Positions 62,701 through 64,000 of a stretch of DNA of 64,000 nucleotides are shown here, one piece after another (positions within the stretch are counted from its first letter, which is position 1; the number at the start of each line of letters is the position of its first letter). The translations under genes were made by a program, and so were the position numbers. The DNA is taken from assembly GCA_030427205.1 (NCBI GenBank), contig JAUHXC010000001.1:930001-994000 (forward strand), in the 5' to 3' direction. The notes below the pieces were generated by a model that was given only the letters and a program-made list of their open reading frames with translations, did no database searches and had not been told where the DNA came from. Origin of the DNA: a bacterium. Lineage in GTDB: Bacteria; Myxococcota_A; Bradymonadia; UBA7976; UBA1532.

Positions 62701-62790
62701 ATCAAGCTGCGCCCCGACGAGCTGGTGCACCTGGTGCACGTCGAAGTCATCGAGAAGCCGCGGGAGCAGTTTGCCCGCGACAACCGCTAG
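59752..62790 (+). CDS. Baseplate J-like wedge protein
   Basis: 1012 aa. LDDRTHKEIVEEALRLIPQYCPEWTNFNPSDPGVTLIEL at the N-terminus (about 7-45) and the later DGRNGMIPPAGTANIVAERYRVGGGAQGN region fit the eCIS/Pvc11 type of baseplate J. Repeats of EYWDG/EYWTG in the middle mark inserted beta domains. It forms the wedge of the baseplate with gp25 and tail_I. GAGGAGG lies before ATG 59752, with a 4-bp overlap. Confidence 0.95.
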   Translation: MIPVPNLDDRTHKEIVEEALRLIPQYCPEWTNFNPSDPGVTLIELFAWMTEMIIYRLNKVTDKNFIAFLNLMGVRLQPPQPAHALLQFKLVAGGPPTWVDACTPVSTKPQGRDEPVIFETLADTLITDNQIARCYTQVSDEYADQTPFIDGRRAEGFEVFGGVDHIERSLYIGDARFEQVGEETLLVIQITSAGTTDVVELLEWEYWNGRRWRELTRSLADYGENTIAFEAIDAVEESEVDGIKSRWIRGRLVEAPPDPHETVLDGISARIEVTGEGLAPQSALVNVDSAVFLTVDMQRSWAPLGREPRIENTLYLLPQTLPDQPGSVIRLDVRLAEARLHDPPQPSDELALSWEYWDGKKWVALGGSTPEGSTSNRDYDFVDNTEAFTQSGEVRFKRPADLKTTEIQGEEGPWLRVCIEAGDYGVPGQYELDGERWIWRDERPLRPPWVQSMTFRYAEQETPVEHVVSYNDFAYFDHSIAARTPLKVFQAFEPSKEDSPALYLGFEKAFPNDPIRIWFQMAQNTAPTADRRHREYLKAHYDAQDRLLAAEQTVVWEYWTGTDWAELSPTDGTRAFTQSGFLEFVGPEDHTRVRRFGEALYWIRTRLEMGGYHELPRITHVLLNAVQAANHTTIRDEVLGTSDGTPNQTFGFAQGPLLEEQSIMVRERDEPEGEERADILATLGDDAIREARTGGWWVRWTEVDSFYDSAAGGRHYVVDRIRGEVKFGDGRNGMIPPAGTANIVAERYRVGGGAQGNVTAQAITAMRRSIAHIDGAHNPFPAAGGSDQETVEEAKVRGPHLIKSRNRAVTASDYEWLTRQASNGIARARCLETIGREGDVTVVVVPKLDERRLDLTQKLVPSTELLRRVKHFLDERRLLTTRLHVVRPRYVEVSIEIEVIRTTSGRSEALRRAVEHRLRTFLHPLVGGRDGNGWPFGRNVLKLDLYHVIEGIDGVDVVHRIRLIDEDRRAGVDLVGVQGQVDQIKLRPDELVHLVHVEVIEKPREQFARDNR

Positions 62791-62803
62791 GAGTCTGTAG
62801 CCG

Positions 62804-63700
62804 GTGCGTCAGCCCCGCGAAATCGTCAGCCGCACGGTGCGCCTGCCTCAGGTGAGCGGCCTGACTCTGGACAACGCCCGCCTGATGCTGCGCAACACCG
62901 GCATCGAAGCGGGGGCGGTGCGGCTGCGTTACGCCGAGGCCTATCGGCCCGAAGACGAGGTCATCGAGCAGCGCCCGCCCGCCGGCTCGCTGGTGCCGGT
63001 CGACGACCCCGTCGAGCTCATCGTCAGCCGGCGCAGCCTGTTGCATCACCTGCCGCAGGTCTATCAGAAGTCCGACCGCAACGGCGGGCACTTCCTGCGC
63101 GAGTTCTTGTGGGTCTTCGACCACATCTTCGGCGACCTGCAGCGCCGGCTGGACCGGCTGCACACCTACTTCGACCCGCTCGAGAGCCCGCAGGAGTTCC
63201 TCTCCTGGCTCGCCGGCTGGGTCGCGCTGGCCATCGACCAGGACTGGCCCGAGGCCAAGCAGCGCAAGCTCATCCGCCAGGCGATCGACATGTACGGGCT
63301 GCGCGGCACCGTGCGCGGGCTCAAGCTCTTCTTGTCGATCTTCACCGGCATCGAGCCCAAGATCACCGAGAACGAGTGGCCCTACGACGGCTTCCGGGTC
63401 GGGGTGACGGTGATCGGGGTCGACTCGATCATCCTCTCGCCGGTCGACCTGGCCCACAGCTTCGTGGTCGAGATGACCGACTTCGGCGACCTCGAAGACG
63501 CGATGATCCTCAAGCTGCACGAGATCATCCTCATGGAGAAGCCGGCGCACACCGCCTACTGCCTGCTCTTCCCCAAGAGTGAAGAGCTGGCGAACCCCGA
63601 CGGCTACGTCATCGGGTTCACCCCGCTGGGCGTCGAGGAAGCCCGTATGGCACGGGGTCCGGTGTCCACCCCCGACGAAGACTCAGACGATACGGAGTGA
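62804..63700 (+). CDS. PASTA-tail_I fusion (baseplate wedge protein, Pvc12-like)
   Basis: 298 aa. Residues about 10-75 form a PASTA domain (VRLPQVSGLTLDNARLML, VIEQRPPAGSLV, DDPVELIVS). The remainder (about 80-260) resembles phage tail protein I (gpI), with LPQVYQKSDRNGGHFLREFLWVF and SWLAGWVALAIDQDW. PASTA domains normally bind muropeptides or occur in kinases, so their presence on a baseplate wedge is notable. GTG 62804 is the likely start (AGGAG about 10 nt upstream). Confidence 0.88.
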   Translation: MRQPREIVSRTVRLPQVSGLTLDNARLMLRNTGIEAGAVRLRYAEAYRPEDEVIEQRPPAGSLVPVDDPVELIVSRRSLLHHLPQVYQKSDRNGGHFLREFLWVFDHIFGDLQRRLDRLHTYFDPLESPQEFLSWLAGWVALAIDQDWPEAKQRKLIRQAIDMYGLRGTVRGLKLFLSIFTGIEPKITENEWPYDGFRVGVTVIGVDSIILSPVDLAHSFVVEMTDFGDLEDAMILKLHEIILMEKPAHTAYCLLFPKSEELANPDGYVIGFTPLGVEEARMARGPVSTPDEDSDDTE

Positions 63701-63703
63701 CCC

Positions 63704-64000
63704 ATGGCCGAGCTCCCCTTCAAGCGGATCAACTTCTTCAAGGGGTTTCTGACCACCGAAGACGACTGGAACGACGCCGAGCGGTATCACGTCGAGAAGC
63801 GCAAGCTGCACAACCGCGCGTTCCATGCGCCGGGGGTGGTGCCGGGCTACGGCGACGAGCTGCGGGTCTCCAGCCGCGGGCGTGGTGACCTGTCGATCGA
63901 GGTGGGCAGCGGCTACGCCATCGACGGCCGGGGCCACGACATCCTCGTGCCCGAGAAGCAGATCCACACCCTCAACCCGGGCAACTTCAAGCTGCCGGCG
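63704..64000 (+). CDS. eCIS baseplate-associated protein (5' part, runs off the window)
   Basis: 99 codons are visible and the frame is open to the window edge. The product starts MAELPFKRINFFKGFLTTEDDW; a KRKLHNRAFHAPGVVPG segment and a beta region (LSIEVGSGYAIDGRGHDILV) follow. Proteins of this type follow the tail_I gene in many eCIS operons. ATG 63704 is 3 bp after the previous stop. Function is inferred from position. Confidence 0.8.
   Translation, partial: MAELPFKRINFFKGFLTTEDDWNDAERYHVEKRKLHNRAFHAPGVVPGYGDELRVSSRGRGDLSIEVGSGYAIDGRGHDILVPEKQIHTLNPGNFKLPA

Noticed and set aside
59680..62739. A 1019-aa minus-strand open frame opposite baseplate J
   Set aside because: Baseplate J motifs on the plus strand and operon overlaps decide.

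Overview
The window is very GC-rich (roughly 70 % or more in coding stretches) and densely packed on both strands. Three eukaryote-type Ser/Thr kinases, many lipoproteins with Asp/Ala/Pro-rich linkers after the lipobox, a MoxR/DUF58/transglutaminase operon, an exosortase and an extracellular contractile injection system (eCIS) point to a Myxococcota-like (former deltaproteobacterial) bacterium. That placement is inference from gene content. No tRNA, rRNA, CRISPR array or intact insertion sequence was seen.

Layout. 1-2.2 kb: tail of an unknown gene, a zinc-ribbon/receiver protein, then a 72-aa secreted protein with a PEP-CTERM-like tail directly before an exosortase. 2.1-7.8 kb (minus): a Ser/Thr kinase/PEGA/FGE-fold protein, a small membrane-anchored protein and an Lnt-like acyltransferase; the last overlaps the exosortase gene tail to tail. 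7.8-11.9 kb (minus): a Ser/Thr kinase overlapping an isopropylmalate-dehydrogenase-like gene, followed by an isopropylmalate/citramalate-synthase-like gene. 12.1-18 kb: a large lipoprotein, an Rpn-family nuclease and a third kinase. 18-23.6 kb (plus): a surface-glycan set (FAD oxidoreductase, GT2, polysaccharide deacetylase), a small exported protein and a LysM lytic transglycosylase. 23.6-24.4 kb: a GC-poor island with one probable tiny membrane-protein gene. 24.4-33.2 kb (minus): five overlapping or adjacent genes, DUF58 - transglutaminase - MoxR - TPR protein - YwqK/MORN-type repeat protein. 33.6-47 kb: mixed single genes and small operons (lipase-like lipoprotein, Cys-rich giant lipoprotein, class I aldolase, cysteine-less thioredoxin-TPR protein, TlpA and methylmalonyl-CoA epimerase, exported methyltransferase, PhyH-like oxygenase, DUF1697, RluA, paired paralogous lipoproteins).

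47.1-64 kb (plus) is an eCIS operon that runs off the window end: DUF4255 cap protein, sheath 1, tube 1, tail-assembly-like protein, DUF6760, a tiny Ala/Arg ORF, sheath 2, tube 2, a 1421-aa Ala/Pro-rich giant, LysM baseplate protein, GPD-type hub, double zinc-ribbon protein, gp25, baseplate J, PASTA-tail_I fusion, and a truncated baseplate-associated gene. Many neighbours overlap by 4 bp (ATGA/GTGA), so they are probably cotranslated. Strong hairpins around tube 1 could set the high sheath/tube output relative to the rest. The AAA+ ATPase, fibre and spike tip usual for eCIS are not in this window and may lie further downstream. The giant protein, the zinc-ribbon duplication and the PASTA fusion are the least ordinary parts.
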